From assembly GCA_005656395.1 (NCBI GenBank), contig SRSI01000074.1, forward strand, positions 372,001 to 436,000: a stretch of 64,000 nt of DNA, given 5' to 3'. Under the pieces are notes generated by a model. That model had not been told where the DNA came from and made no database searches. It saw only the letters and a program-made list of their open reading frames with translations. The position numbers and the translations under genes are program-made. Below are positions 1 through 12,837 of the stretch, one piece after another (the stretch's first letter is position 1; the number at the start of each line of letters is the position of its first letter). The stretch is from Strongyloides papillosus. Lineage: Eukaryota; Nematoda; Chromadorea; Rhabditida; Strongyloididae.

Positions 1-34
1 ACATTCTAGAAAGATTTTATTATACTACTATTGA

Positions 35-580
<546 letters not shown>

Positions 581-706
581 TTTGTTTTATTTTTTTAAAT
601 AAAATAGTGAATAATTTATTGCTTATTCTGTTACAATACAAAAATATAAAGTATTATTTATAATTGGATCATTTTTATTTTAAATTTTTTTGAAAGTTAA
701 AAATTT

Positions 707-1097
707 TTAATCATCGTAAAATGTTGGTTGCCTGAAGTAACAAACAAATCTCATTAAAAGGCATATTAAAGAGTACAGGAAAACAAGGACCATAAGAAGG
801 CATATTACGTAGAGATAGGGCTAAAAAAATAAAAATAAAACTTTTATAAATATATTACCTGGAGATGGAAGTCGCACTCATCGGTATTACAAGTATAGTA
901 GTGAAACCAATCTCCTCTTGGACATTTATTATTATAGCATTCTTTAACACTTTGTACATAAAAAAAACTTCCACTAACAAGGTGACAATTCAAAAAAAAG
1001 AATGGTAAAAAATTTACGTTCCAGGTAACCATTTGTTTAACGTAGATAATATTTTACAAAAATATTTCTTTTCTTCTACGCTTCTATCATATAGGTT
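707..1097 (-). CDS. Small Cys-rich single-pass membrane protein (5' end unresolved)
   Basis: A spliced minus-strand gene hidden in short frames. The last exon, 820-707, encodes PYLYVICLLMVLVFLYSLIC, a clear membrane segment, then a short tail ending QPTFYDD and TAA. The exon before it, 973-859, ends CTCCAG|gtaata in phase 0 and encodes a Cys-rich ectodomain (KECYNNKCPRGDWFHYYTC, then NTDECDFHLQ). A further exon below 1097 ends WLPGT at 1018, with a phase-2 join to exon 973. The order Cys/aromatic ectodomain, membrane helix, short cytosolic tail recalls the nematode CX/Shisa-like small membrane proteins; that link is from memory only. The signal peptide and true start were not found; coordinates upstream of 973 are provisional. 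Function unknown. Confidence 0.6.
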
Positions 1098-1389
1098 TCA
1101 TGCAAAACTCACACCAGTCGATTGGTGTTTTATCGTTATATAGTTCAACCAATGCTAATACTTTTGTAAAAATGATTATTAGTCTAAATAATATAGTTAT
1201 TACAATTAAATATTCCTCCACCTTATTATAATATTACTATTATAGAATGTTAAAGTGATTAAATATTTGTTAATCTATTTATATAATGTATAGTTTATAA
1301 CAATTTTGACAAACCGTATTTATAAAAGTTGTTATAATTATGAATATTTTAATGATTAGTTAATAAAATTTTGATCCTCCTTTATATGA

Positions 1390-2690
1390 ATTTTTTACTT
1401 GAAGTATAAATGTACTCTAAAATTCCCATGTATAAACTTATGGAACTTGATAAAAGACTGATAATTTTCAACTTTGAGTATCAATGATTTTGGAATTGAA
1501 ATGGGATTATTATGAATTATATGTGCCAATGATAATGCAGAAAAACTACTACATATGAAGATTTTGTCAATATATTTAATTGTTTCTTTTTGAATTTCGT
1601 TTAGATTTTGTGAACCTTCAACATGATTACAATTATTATAAAAATTTTAAATTACATCACAAACCTTTAGAAGTTATTTCATTGACAATAAAAATGATAT
1701 AATTATTATTTTGTTTTATGGTTAAATGATTTCTAAAATTTTTGTTTTTTATCTGATAACCTCGCTTTTAATATTAGAATTTTTCCATTAAGAGATCGAT
1801 ATTACTAAGGGATTTAGTAAAAAGAACAACCTAATTGTTTATAATGCTGCTTTAATGGTAAATTTACCAATAATTTCTTTTGGGAAAGTTTTTTCAACTT
1901 CCCTAAGTTAAATATTATAAAAAAATTTTCATTTATAGCTTTGACATTTTCTTCCTTAGTACTTAAGGATGATTGACCATCAGAAACTAAATGGGGGGTT
2001 ATCGTTTTTGATGTCAATTTAATGTTTAATAATTTCTTTGCAACATATGATATTGTTTTATCTTAGTAATATCATATACTGGAATTTATTTCACATTGAG
2101 TTTAGATTATAATTATTTTAGTAATTCTTCCTTTTCTGCCAATTTTTTATTATGTTGTTTTATAAATTTTCTTGTCTACAATAACATTTGTTTATAAATC
2201 GCAACCACCACTTTTTTCAGATTATTATTCATCTTTTTTTGTTAAAAATCAGGTCTATTGTGTTAATGATTATTATTAAATGTTTACCTCCACAACATTA
2301 ACAATGTTATTGCTATCAAATAACCACAACACTGAAGTTTTCCTTGATTATCTTTGTTTTCTTTCATAAATATTTGGCTCCATCAAATCTACTACTAGTT
2401 TTGAAGTAACAATCTTTTTTAAATTCTTTATATTTATAAATAAAATAATACGTAAAAATACCACATATACAGATGGTAAAAATATTCACTTAATAAACTA
2501 AATGAAAAATAATATTATAACTTCTAGCATTAAAACTCATAGTGATAGTTTCCCATAAAAGTTGAATGTAAAATTGACATCAAAGTAATGTTTCTGCCTT
2601 TGGTAAAGGATTTTGTCGGAGTTCCGAAGTAAAAATAGACTATTCTATATATTACAAATTGTGTATTTCACAAGAAAAAACTTAAAATTG
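1390..2690 (-). pseudogene. Decayed coding sequence, family not recognised
   Basis: The minus strand reads as protein-like stretches that keep changing frame and are broken by TAA/TAG codons. The longest is about 63 codons near 1640-1400 (HVEGSQNLNEIQKETIKYID...). Another lies at 2017-1814 (SDGQSSLSTKEENVKAINEN...), with shorter ones near 2160 (TRKFIKQHNKKLAEKEELL), 2400 (KLVVDLMEPNIYERKQR) and 2600 (GTPTKSFTKGRNITL). Codon content is richer and more varied than the surrounding AT spacer. No domain, terminal repeat or target-site duplication was recognised. It could be a dead host gene or an old transposable element. Composition can mislead in AT-rich DNA, so confidence is modest. Confidence 0.4.
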
Positions 2691-3364
2691 TTGATGACAA
2701 AGACAGTGAAAAAAAATGACATAAGCACACAACTACAACAATTGTTAAATAAATTAAATAAAGAAAATTTACTTTTTAAAATAATAATATAAAGAATCAG
2801 TGGCAAAGTTAATTTCATGATTGTTTATAAAACTCAACAAGTGTAATATTAAATAAGCTTCATCGTTATATAACAAAGTCACTTACCACAAAATACAACA
2901 TCTAAAAAGAAATGATTCTTGATTTTAAAAATTTTTTTTCTTTCATATTAAATGTTTTTACTTAAATTTCGCTATTTCAACTCACTTTTTCTAATTATCT
3001 ATTTTGCTTAAGTTAATTTTAAGTATTTACAACTATCTAACAACGTCATAAACAGGATTATTTTTTTTAATATTTATTTTAAACATCCACTTAAATTTTA
3101 AATAAGATACATTTTATTTTAAAATACATATGATCATTTTTTTTATTTTCTTTGAGTTAAACCATTATTTTTTATGACAGGAAGAAAACCTATTTGAAAG
3201 TTATATTTTTAATAAAGAAAAGCTTTTTAAGAGTAAACACTAGAAATTTTATTATAGTATGTTTCTCTCTTTACACTTTTTAAGGTTTTATTTATGGTTG
3301 GTGATTTATAGTATTTATAAAAAGTTAATTGTAAATAAGAATATGATAAAGTTATAATAAGGAA
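2691..3364. other. AT-rich spacer
   Basis: Homopolymer-rich A/T sequence between the decayed minus-strand sequence and the start of the next plus-strand gene. No open frame, RNA gene or repeat was supported here. Confidence 0.5.
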
Positions 3365-5117
3365 ATGAGTATTCAACACCATATCATGCAAATAAAGCCG
3401 CGGTCCAAGGACATAATAGAATGTGAGATACTACATTTGACGTACTATTAGTCTAATACTACAATTGTCATTATCAATGAAAACATTTTAAAACAATGAT
3501 TTTGGATGGCTATAGTATAATATTTTTCTTTACCATCTTAATTATAGTATGTTGAGTAACAAAAAGTATATTTTTTTCTGTAATTAAATTGTTTAGGTGA
3601 TAATTAGCTTTTTTTTAATAGCCATTCGTCAATCAGCAAGAGCGGGAAATAGTATTTTGCGAAAACAAATCGATACGAGGATAGGAATTGGCTGCCCTAA
3701 GGTATTTCAATGACTCATTTTTCAATAGAATTTTTATTTTAAGAAAATTAAAGAATCTATAAAAAAGAAAATTTCAGATGTTCAATACTTCAGAAATATT
3801 TACAATCCCAAATTTACAGATTGCACAGTCATTGCTGATCGTAAGCAATACTTTTACATTAAACAAATTATTTAATCTATTTTTCAGATGCAAATAAACC
3901 ATATGTATACAGATTAATTGCTTTTGATGAAATCTTTCATGACATAGGTATGTTTATTATATTTATAATAACATATTCATATATCATTGTGTTCATAAAA
4001 TTGATATAATTATTTTTCATATATACAGATCGTCAATTGTATTGTGTAAATCCAGAATTAATTCGCCTTGATTCCGAGTCGACATTATCTTTTCTTAAAA
4101 GATTACAAAAGGCAGCGACACCAATCCTTGATAGTGAATTAATTGAAAAACTTAGTGTTATGCATGAGTGGTGCCGACATTGGACACAACCTGTAAGTTT
4201 AATTTGAGTTTATCTTAAAATTATTTCCTTTCTTTTAAATATTATTTCAATACTTTTGAATGCCATAAAGTAACATTATAATTTATCTTTCATAATTAAA
4301 TCTTTCCTCATATTTTAAAGCTATTAAATATAAATTGGAGTATATAAATTTCAATTTTGGCATTTATATATAAGAGATAAACTAGTTATTTGGCATATTT
4401 TATTTGATAATAGTGAAATAAAACAGGCTTTAAAATTAGATTTTAATGCTTTGAAAATTGTTTATTTATATTTTGTTGTATTTAAAAATGTTGCAATTTG
4501 AGAAGAGAGATAATTTTACAAGATAAGATGACATGCAATTCAATTCTGTTGGGGCTTCAATATGGGTAATATGTATGTAGAGATGAGTGTACTATTAGAG
4601 ATTCTGATAAAATTATTCAATAATTTAGTATATGTATATAGAGTAGTTAAAATGTTCATTTTATGTAAACTTTAAGTGAATTAAAATGTTAAAAAAATTG
4701 ATGTATCAATGAGAATATTTATATTTATTTTGAGATATCTTAAAATAAACGTAATTTTATCGTTATTATATATTTTAGAATTTTGGAGAAGAACAGTTGC
4801 AAGAGTTGAGATGCTTATTGAAAGAATTTGTAAAGTGGTTGAACGGAAATCAAAAAGAATTGTCGGAGATTCGTTTACTTTCTGGATCCTTGGACTCGCA
4901 ACAATCAAATTATAACATTTTCAAGAAACTTATTAAAAGAAAAGGAAATAGTGATAACAAAACTGGAGCAATTTCATTGCATAATGACTTATTTGAAGCA
5001 TTTAAAGGTGGTGATTCAGGACAGGAGAATTACTACAGTGATACTAAAACAATCTTCAATAGGAAAGATATAAAAACTATAGATAAAGAAGAAATAGTTA
5101 GGTTGATATCTTCTTAG
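3365..5117 (+). CDS. Unrecognised conserved-looking protein, six exons
   Basis: Exons 3778-3840, 3888-3947, 4029-4192 and 4779-5117 join without phase conflict and read VQYFRNIYNPKFTDCTVIAD, ANKPYVYRLIAFDEIFHDID, RQLYCVNPELIRLDSEST..., then NFGEEQLQELRCLLKEF... to the stop after LISS. Upstream, the ATG at 3365 with exon 3365-3422 and exon 3622-3651 gives a consistent total of 237 aa beginning MSIQHHIMQIKPRSK. The second exon may extend to 3701 (SILRKQIDTRIGIGCPK), but that version breaks phase with the next exon. There is no signal peptide or membrane segment. The C-terminal third is Lys/Asp/Glu-rich. The middle (residues about 70-160) has the helical, Trp/Cys-containing character of a folded domain (MHEWCRHWTQP). 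I do not recognise the family. The 5' half is the uncertain part. Confidence 0.6.
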
Positions 5118-5684
5118 TTTTTAATCAATAACAAATATTATTGTTTTTAATATTACGAATTGCCAATAACCATATTTTTATTTTACTATCTTTTTTTTAA
5201 TGCTTTTTGACTGTATTTTTTTGTTTTTTACATATTTATTATTATTACTAATGACGGGTTTTTGTAGCAGTCAAAGTGAAAAGAGATTAGTCTATCTTTT
5301 AACATAATAATTGAGCAGGATGTCTTTTAGAATTATTCTTCCACATATCATCAATAGATAATAATAATAATGATGTAAATATGTGCTATTAAAAGCAAAC
5401 CGTTTTAACTATCTTGAAGTTATAGACGTTATTATAGAGAAAGACACCAGTGATGGGTTAAATCAATTAATAAATAATACTAAATTTTAATATGAAATGG
5501 AAACTTTTTAATATATTATTTGATAAATTTATGTTTATGTGTATTACGGTTGATATATCCTTTATCATATATTTATAAAGTGTCTTAGCTACTTTTGCCA
5601 TCTAAACATTTTAGGTTTATTTTTATTGTATAAAATAGTTTGGTAGCATTTATATGTTAATGAAAAAATAATACATGCTGTTTG
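5118..5684. other. Intergenic spacer
   Basis: 3' flank of the gene ending at 5117 and presumed promoter of the EGF-domain gene. AT-rich, with no supported coding or RNA feature. A small signal-peptide exon for the next gene could hide here, but none was convincing. Confidence 0.4.
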
Positions 5685-7773
5685 ATGCATAAAATGGAAA
5701 GTGGAATAATTGTACCTTCAGTAGGTATTGAAGATGAAGGTACATTTTCTTCAAGCTTTCATAGTATAGAGAAAGAAATTATCATTAACAAAGATGCCAT
5801 GAAGACAAATGCTAAGGTATCAGAAAATCCTATACAAGATGATAAAGAAATTATACATAAGGACACGCCTCTCAAGAATAGAGAATTACTAATTAAGGGA
5901 AGAAGGAAAAGAGGCAAGTTAAGGGAATTGATAAATAGCTCTAAGAAAATGTACCATCAAGAAAATCGTATGTTTTTTATTTATAGTAGTATATTTTTTA
6001 ATTACCTGAATTCTATTAATGCGTACTTTTAATTTACATTTTTTTTCAGAACAATTAAGAAATTTTAACGAGGACGCTACATCTATTAGTGAAGAAAAAG
6101 TTTCCATAAGTAATTTGATTGATAAAAGGTCCGATAAAAGTATTATTTTTAATAGTACTAATGATACTTTAAATTCATCCGTAAATATTTCTGATAGGAA
6201 TATGGAAGAGATGGTGGAAGAGACAAATTTTAATAAAATTTCTAGTGATAATATTAATAAACCTAAACTGGTAAATATTTTCGAAGATGAACAAGTTAAA
6301 AAAGAGGAAAGAATTGAAAAAGAGATAGCAAGAAAGCACACAGACGTGATTTTTAGTAATATAAACAATCCAAAATCACCAAAACATTTAGATATTTTAA
6401 GGACTATGAAGAATAATTCTACAGTATCAACAACACCTAAAAGTAACGTTACACCTACTTCTACAACAGTAAGATCACCTACGGATTTTATTAGTGGTAA
6501 GAAAATAACATATTTCTACTATAGTAGATTATATATTGTATTTATTTTTGTGCACTTAATTATATTATTTTTCTTTTGTTTATTTTTTTTTTACAGGAAT
6601 AGGAAATTTATTTTCTGCCTTTGGCAAAGGAATAGGAAAATTTATAGGTTTTGAGAAAGATTGTAAAAATAAAGGATACAAAGATGGAACCGGTAGATGT
6701 GTTTGTCCACCATTTCATTTTGGTAGTTATTGTGAACAAGTCAACTGTGCTAATGGTGGTAAACTTTTTCCACCATCTAAAAGTAACCCTAGGAAACTTC
6801 AATGCATGTAAGTTAAAATTTTTTTCTTTTGGAATTCACAAAGAATCATGTGTATTGAGTTTAATGTTATATACAATGTATCTATACAATTTCATCTTTA
6901 CATACAATATTATATTTTAAAGGAAATTATACGGAAATATTGTATGGTATTTTAGACTCAATATTTATAAAACAAGATACATTAAAAATAATGTTCTTGT
7001 AAAATTGAATAGTCTTTTATATCAGAAATTGTATTTCTTTTAGACATATTTTTTTATTTTAAAAAGATAATACTAAATAACTAAAAGTACATTCATTATA
7101 ATTATATTTTTTATAAATAACTTTTTTTAGATGCCCAAATCCTGAGTTTATTAATGGAGAATTTTGTCAATATATAAAATGCCTTAATGGTGGAACTCCT
7201 GTGGATGGAGAGGGACGTTGTTCATGTAATAATAATTGGTATTCAGGCAATTTTTGTGAAAATTATTCTGCTTCATGGACAATTGTTTTTGTTATACCAA
7301 TTATAATACTTATTATAGTGACATTTCTATGTGCTATATGCCGTCTTGATTTATGTCCAAAACGAAATGCTTATATACATGAAAGTAGTGCTATTAATTC
7401 TGGGAGAAGAAGAAGGAGAAGAAGAGATAATTTAAATGAAAATTATTCAAATAATCTTGTCAGTAGGCTTCCACCACTTGATGGTGAGGAGCGAGAAAGA
7501 ATGGTAACTGAGCATTTTTTGAATCAATGTCGTATGCAAAGATATATTTCAACAGCAACTAATACTGGTGGAAATAACTTGTCAAATCAAAATAGCTTAA
7601 CAAATTTCTTATCAACAGATGATTCAGTTAAAATGTTGGAGCCACCCCCTTCATATCAAGAAGCTTTATCAGCTTCACCTGCACCACCATTACCTGTCGA
7701 TATAACGACAGCTCCACGTCCACCAGCATATCAAACTATAGATCCAAATCGTCGTCGTCCTTCCAATTCTTGA
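5685..7773 (+). CDS. EGF-domain single-pass membrane protein with PY-motif tail
   Basis: Four exons: 5685-5967, 6050-6496, 6597-6807 and 7131-7773, all phase-consistent. The first half (about 240 aa) is polar, Ser/Thr/Asn/Lys-rich and probably disordered. Then come two EGF-like Cys clusters (DCKNKGYKDGTGRCVCPPF to GSYCEQVNC, and CPNPEFINGEFCQ to GRCSCNNNWYSGNFCE). A hydrophobic helix follows (WTIVFVIPIIILIIVTFLC), then a basic stop-transfer stretch (GRRRRRRR). The tail of about 150 aa carries PPPSY and PPAY, the PPxY-type motifs bound by WW domains of Nedd4-family ligases. No N-terminal signal peptide is seen, so either a first exon is missing or the helix itself directs insertion, as in neuregulins. 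The layout suggests a cell-surface ligand or adhesion protein; the specific role is unknown. Confidence 0.8.
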
Positions 7774-8241
7774 ACGGTATTAGTTTAAATTGTGAAATTG
7801 CTGTTATTTTCATTTTTTTTTTGCTACAAATTTATCAAAGTATCTAAGCCTTTTGTTGTAATTATTTTACAATAAGATACAAATTTCTTTATACCAAGAC
7901 AGTTAACGAGTCCTCTATTTTAGAAAGGGAAAATTCTTCAAAACGTGTATATTATTTAAAAACTTCTTAAATAACATATTTGCTCAAATAAGAAGTAGAC
8001 AGAAAAAGACTTGCCCTTTAATGATTTTTGATGATATAATGTGGTAATATTAAGTATTAATAAATAACAATTAAAAATTATTAATAAAATATGTCTTGCG
8101 TGGTAGTATAATAAATAATTTGATGTAATAAATCTATTTTTTTATTTTAATTTTTAAAATATTGTTTTAGAAAAGTACGAAAATTTTTGTTAATGTTCAA
8201 GATACAGGAATTAATTGCATATTTACTTTTTTTGACCTATT
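7774..8241. other. Convergent intergenic spacer
   Basis: Shared 3' flank of the EGF-domain gene (+) and the mitochondrial carrier (-). It contains AATAAA-like strings on both strands, expected in such AT-rich DNA and not diagnostic. Nothing else was supported. Confidence 0.5.
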
Positions 8242-9208
8242 CTATTTTACGTGTAGTAGTTTTTTCATTTCAAGATGTATCACATCATATGATGTTAAAG
8301 ATACACCAACACCCAAGGGTCCTTTTATCCAGTTCATTGAAAGGCCTTTAAATATACCACCAATAATTCCTTCATTTTTAATTATTATTTTTAATGATTT
8401 CCACATAGATTGGTTTTTAGGGATTTTTCCTGTTTGCATTCGCCTACGGACAATATCAAAAGGGTAAGATGTTGTTTGACCAATTATACCACCTATTCCA
8501 CCAAATATCGTAAGACAAAGTACAGGAGGATCACTTTTAAATTTTTCTGAAAAGGTATATATATTTAAAATATGCACAAAAATATTTTAATTTACCTTTA
8601 TACTGAAGTTTTAATGTTTCATACATAAAAAAACTTGATCCTGCATAAGGAATAACTCCAACAATAGCTGGTATGATACCTCTATAAAAAACTTCAATAC
8701 CATGAAGATTATACTTTTTTTTACAAAGATCAATAATTCCATGATATTCATTTTTACTTATAGTTGATAGCCAAGCTTTTAAAGTATCAATAGGAAACGT
8801 TAAACAGGTGGCTGTTGTAGCAGCACACGAACCAGCAAGAAATCTTTTTACAGGAGTTTTTATATTATCTTTATCAACACCAAGTAATTTTTTATACTCT
8901 TCATATGAAGCATACTGAAAAGCCGCATATGGTATAACACGAAGCATAGTTGCTGAATTACCTCTAAAAATAGCACGAAACCCTTCATTTTGATATGTTT
9001 TTCCAATGAAACGAAATGCTTTACATGTCGAGTACTTCTTTCTGCGGCTAACTTGAAAATTAATTTTTGTCCTATCCAATGGAGCGATAACTGTTTTGGC
9101 AATAGCTCCGGCAATGCCTCCTGATAATGCAGAAGCAATTATGGGAGCATATGTGTGGAATTGCTTTTTTTGATCGGAAAGAGCCATGAATAAATCTATT
9201 TTTTTCAT
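8242..9208 (-). CDS. Mitochondrial carrier, SLC25A42-like (CoA transporter)
   Basis: Two exons (9208-8596 and 8546-8242) joined in phase 1 across a 49-nt intron give about 305 aa, normal for the family. Three carrier repeats are visible with the PX(D/E)XX(K/R) signature at each odd helix: APLDRTKINFQVS, FPIDTLKAWL and YPFDIVRRRMQTG. Stretches such as GNSATMLRVIPYAAFQYA, GVIPYAGSSFFMYETLK and KGLSMNWIKGPLGVG match SLC25A42 and yeast Leu5-type carriers, which move CoA/adenosine 3',5'-diphosphate across the inner membrane (family knowledge). The second repeat has Lys plus Ala where many carriers have Arg-Ala-Arg. Start may be 9208 or the second ATG at 9187. Substrate is inferred from similarity only. 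Confidence 0.9.
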
Positions 9209-11100
9209 TTGAACAAAATACTCATTTACTCATAAATTATTTGAATAATAACAAAATTTAAAAATAAATTTTTTCTTAATTATTGTTGTCATGAATTATA
9301 TTTACATAACTGTTTTATTGCATCCAAATTTTAGTAATTATTTGTTTTTTATTATTTAAACATATCTTGCCTTCTCTAGTTTTGGTATTTTTTGAAATAA
9401 TAGTTAAAACTGCACATAACATTTATACTTTTATGAATGATTTTTTTGCATACATTTTCAAAAGTACAAATGTTTGAGAAATAAAAATAGTTCAAAATTA
9501 TAAATAATTAATGGTTGTAAAGTGTAATGAGAAAAAGCTTTAAAAATATCTTAAATATTGGACCCTTTAAGAAATCTTTATTTGGGGACATTTTTTTTAT
9601 AACGTTTGGAAAAACAATTATTTGAAACCGAAAAGTTTGTAATATAAATAATGTTAAATATTTATGCAATTGTAATAAAATATGTAATTGTTTAATTATA
9701 AGAATACATCTAAATAATATAAATAATTCTATAATGTTTTAAAAAAATAAAATGAAAACATTCAATTGAACTATTCTTTAATATATCACTATAAATTAAG
9801 TTAATTTTTTATAGATATTAATGTTGCCATTTTTTCATAAATGTTTATAAATAAATGTGTTAAATAATAACAATGCAAAAAACATAACTATTTTAATTTT
9901 TCCTCCGTAAGTTATTTATATTTAATTTGAAAATAAGAAATTTAGTGATAAAAAAGTAAACAAGTATTTTAGTCAAATGATACTTTATTAATTTATTATT
10001 ATGATTAAATCATTTATTTATCTTTAAAAAACAATTAGCCATAATCTAAACATCAAATATAGATAATACAAAATCAAAAGTAGAACAATTTTACCCTCTT
10101 GTTAAACGTTTTACAAAGTCTTTTTTATGTTTATTCAAGTAACACATATAATTTGCACTGTTAGCTAAATTTTTTTTAAAGTTCATTTATTATGAATACA
10201 AAAATTTTATTAAATGAATGTCAAAACATCTTACGAATGATAGTGAAAATTTTAAAAATGTGTGAATTACAAATGAAAAATAATAATAAAATTTTTATCT
10301 ACTTTTTTTTGTAATTTATTCAATATATATAAAAAAAATTACTATTTGTTTTTAATATTAACAATTGTCTTTAATAAGTAATAAAATCGTGTTATGAAAG
10401 ATACAATAAATTAAAAAATCCCAAAACATGTTACGGTACATATAATTTATTTATGTTATTAAGGATAATTTAAGTGATAATTTATTAATTAATATATTTA
10501 TAGGGTTAGATAAGTTATAATATTTTATTGTATTGCGTTGTTATTGTATAAGTTTAGAAAATCCCACTAAAGGAATTGTAAGTGTAATTTTTGTAATACA
10601 TAATCTATTGTTTAGGTGGGTAAATTTGAAGTAATTGGAATTTAAGTGATTTAAGTTAATTGAATTGAGTTAATTAGTTATATTTTGTTGTTTTGTTATT
10701 GTACTTGTAAAAGAATATTTTAATAAACTGATAACTATTTATAAGGGGTGCACGCAAAAACTTTAAAATAAATTTCTAATATGACCACTTTGTTATTAAT
10801 TTCCACAAAAATATCTCTTGTGACAGATAAATATTCTTTTTAATATTATATAAATTTAGCAAAAATTAGTACAATGTTAGGAATTTATTTATAAATCATA
10901 AACTTATCAATACTAAATATTATATTTTATTATATTATTTGTCAAAGTTCGATGTATTTTTATTTATTTTTTGGCAAAAAATTATATACCTTTTATAGTT
11001 GTTTTCAATTTGTCATTAAAAACTGTTGTAATTTGAAAGAATGTACAAATTATTAAATAGTTTTTGATCAATACAAAATATAATAATTATAAAGACATTT

Positions 11101-11121
11101 CCGAATGCCAGTTACATTCGG
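11101..11121. other. Perfect 7-bp inverted repeat (hairpin)
   Basis: CCGAATG, a 7-nt loop, then CATTCGG. The flanks (TTT before, GAAA after) extend the stem past a small bulge. It stands out as a G+C-containing palindrome in a long AT desert. Role unknown. Confidence 0.4.
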
Positions 11122-12756
11122 TGAAAATAGAAGTAATTAATTTTAATTTGTGGTGTTTAGAGCACATATATTTTTAAAAGTATGTTATGAAATAAAGCAT
11201 TTTTTATCAAAAGATTTAATAAATCTTTTACTAGAACTACAATAAATGACTATTTTTTTGTGAAAAAAAAGTAGAGTTACAGTTTCCATTAAAGTTATCT
11301 ATCTGAGAATTTCTTCATAATAATGTATCAAAACATATTCATTGACGCAAATTATTTATTTTTAAAAAATTTATTTACCACTATTTAAAACATTTATAGA
11401 GTTATGCTTAAATTCAAGTTTTTTGCTTATTTATAACCATTTTTACATAAGCTTATTATCTAAAAATTATCTATATATTTAAAACAAAAGTATAATATAA
11501 AATTATAGATCTAAAACCAATAATTTTTTTTAAATATATACGGTAACTACTCATCTCGAGTTAAATTGTTTATGATAAATTAATAAGTAATACTTAGAAT
11601 ATTTGAAGAAAATCGAGATCAACTTAAATTTTCTTGTTTTTCCAATATTCATAAACGTAAAATAAATATAGAATTTTATTTAATATTATTAAAAATTCAA
11701 TGTAATTGTTGGAATAATTGATATCGTAGTTTAATAAACACAAGTTATTTCGATAATTAACTACAATATTTTCTCTCAACAATTCAATTTATCAAATTAA
11801 TGTTATCAGAACATAAAAAATTTTTTCAATTATTTATTAATATTAAGAAATGTTTTTTCCATAGTGTAAACTTTTGGTATTTTTCTGTTTCGTAGGGACA
11901 CTAATAAAATATTATTTTAAGGCATTAAACTATAATTAAATATGTTTTTTGGTAAAAAATAATTTATAAAAAAGAGTTTTCATAATCTATTAGCCATCGG
12001 CCTTATGAATGTTTATTTCAAATGCTAATATACTGTTATATAATTTATATATGCATAAACAAATTACTGTCATGTTTTTTCAAAACAAAATAAAAATTAG
12101 CTAGATAACTGTTAAGGATATATCGAGTTTTTCTTTCATTTTTGTTAATTGGCACACATATTTTTCTTTTGAAATCGAATTAAGCATTTTTATGAAAATA
12201 ATGACATCTGCTTCAATGATTGAAACTTCTAGATAGTTAGAAACATAATACTAAATGTTGATAATTTACTTAGGTTTATATAAAAGAATTGATATATTTT
12301 AAAAATTATCTGTCTTAAAGTTATTTTAATATTTAGGTTTTTTATATATAGAAGTAAAAAACAACTACCTTAGTTGTGTTAGGTAAATTTTATATATGGT
12401 TTATTAATTTTTTACATATAAAATATTAATTCTACTTGCTAAATTACCAAAGTGGAATGTGTTCAACTTTTCGTAATTAATGACAATTGCTTTATTTATT
12501 ATTAACATTTAATTTTTCAATTGTTAACCATTTTTTCATAAATATCTTGTTATTATATTAGTAATACATAAAGTTTTAATTTATTTATGTAAATTAAAGT
12601 GACAAATTAATATAAAATGAAGTGTAATTAGAAATTTTTTATATTGAAATCATTCATATTAGCTAATAAAAAAATAGAAAAATAATAATTTAAATAGCCA
12701 TTAATTGTAATATTTTTCAACATTTTTTTTGATTAACGTAGTTATTAACACAAATT

Positions 12757-12837
12757 AATTTTAATTATGATAAAGCATTTATAAAAATAATAATTTTAAT
12801 TATGATAAAGCATTTATAAAAATAATAATTTTAATTA
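12757..12837. repeat. 35-bp tandem repeat, about 2.3 copies
   Basis: The unit beginning AATTTTAATTATGATAAAGC occurs at 12757 and again at 12792 with no mismatch seen by eye, followed by a partial third copy (AATTTTAATTA). Period is 35 bp. It looks like a simple recent tandem duplication within the desert. Confidence 0.85.
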
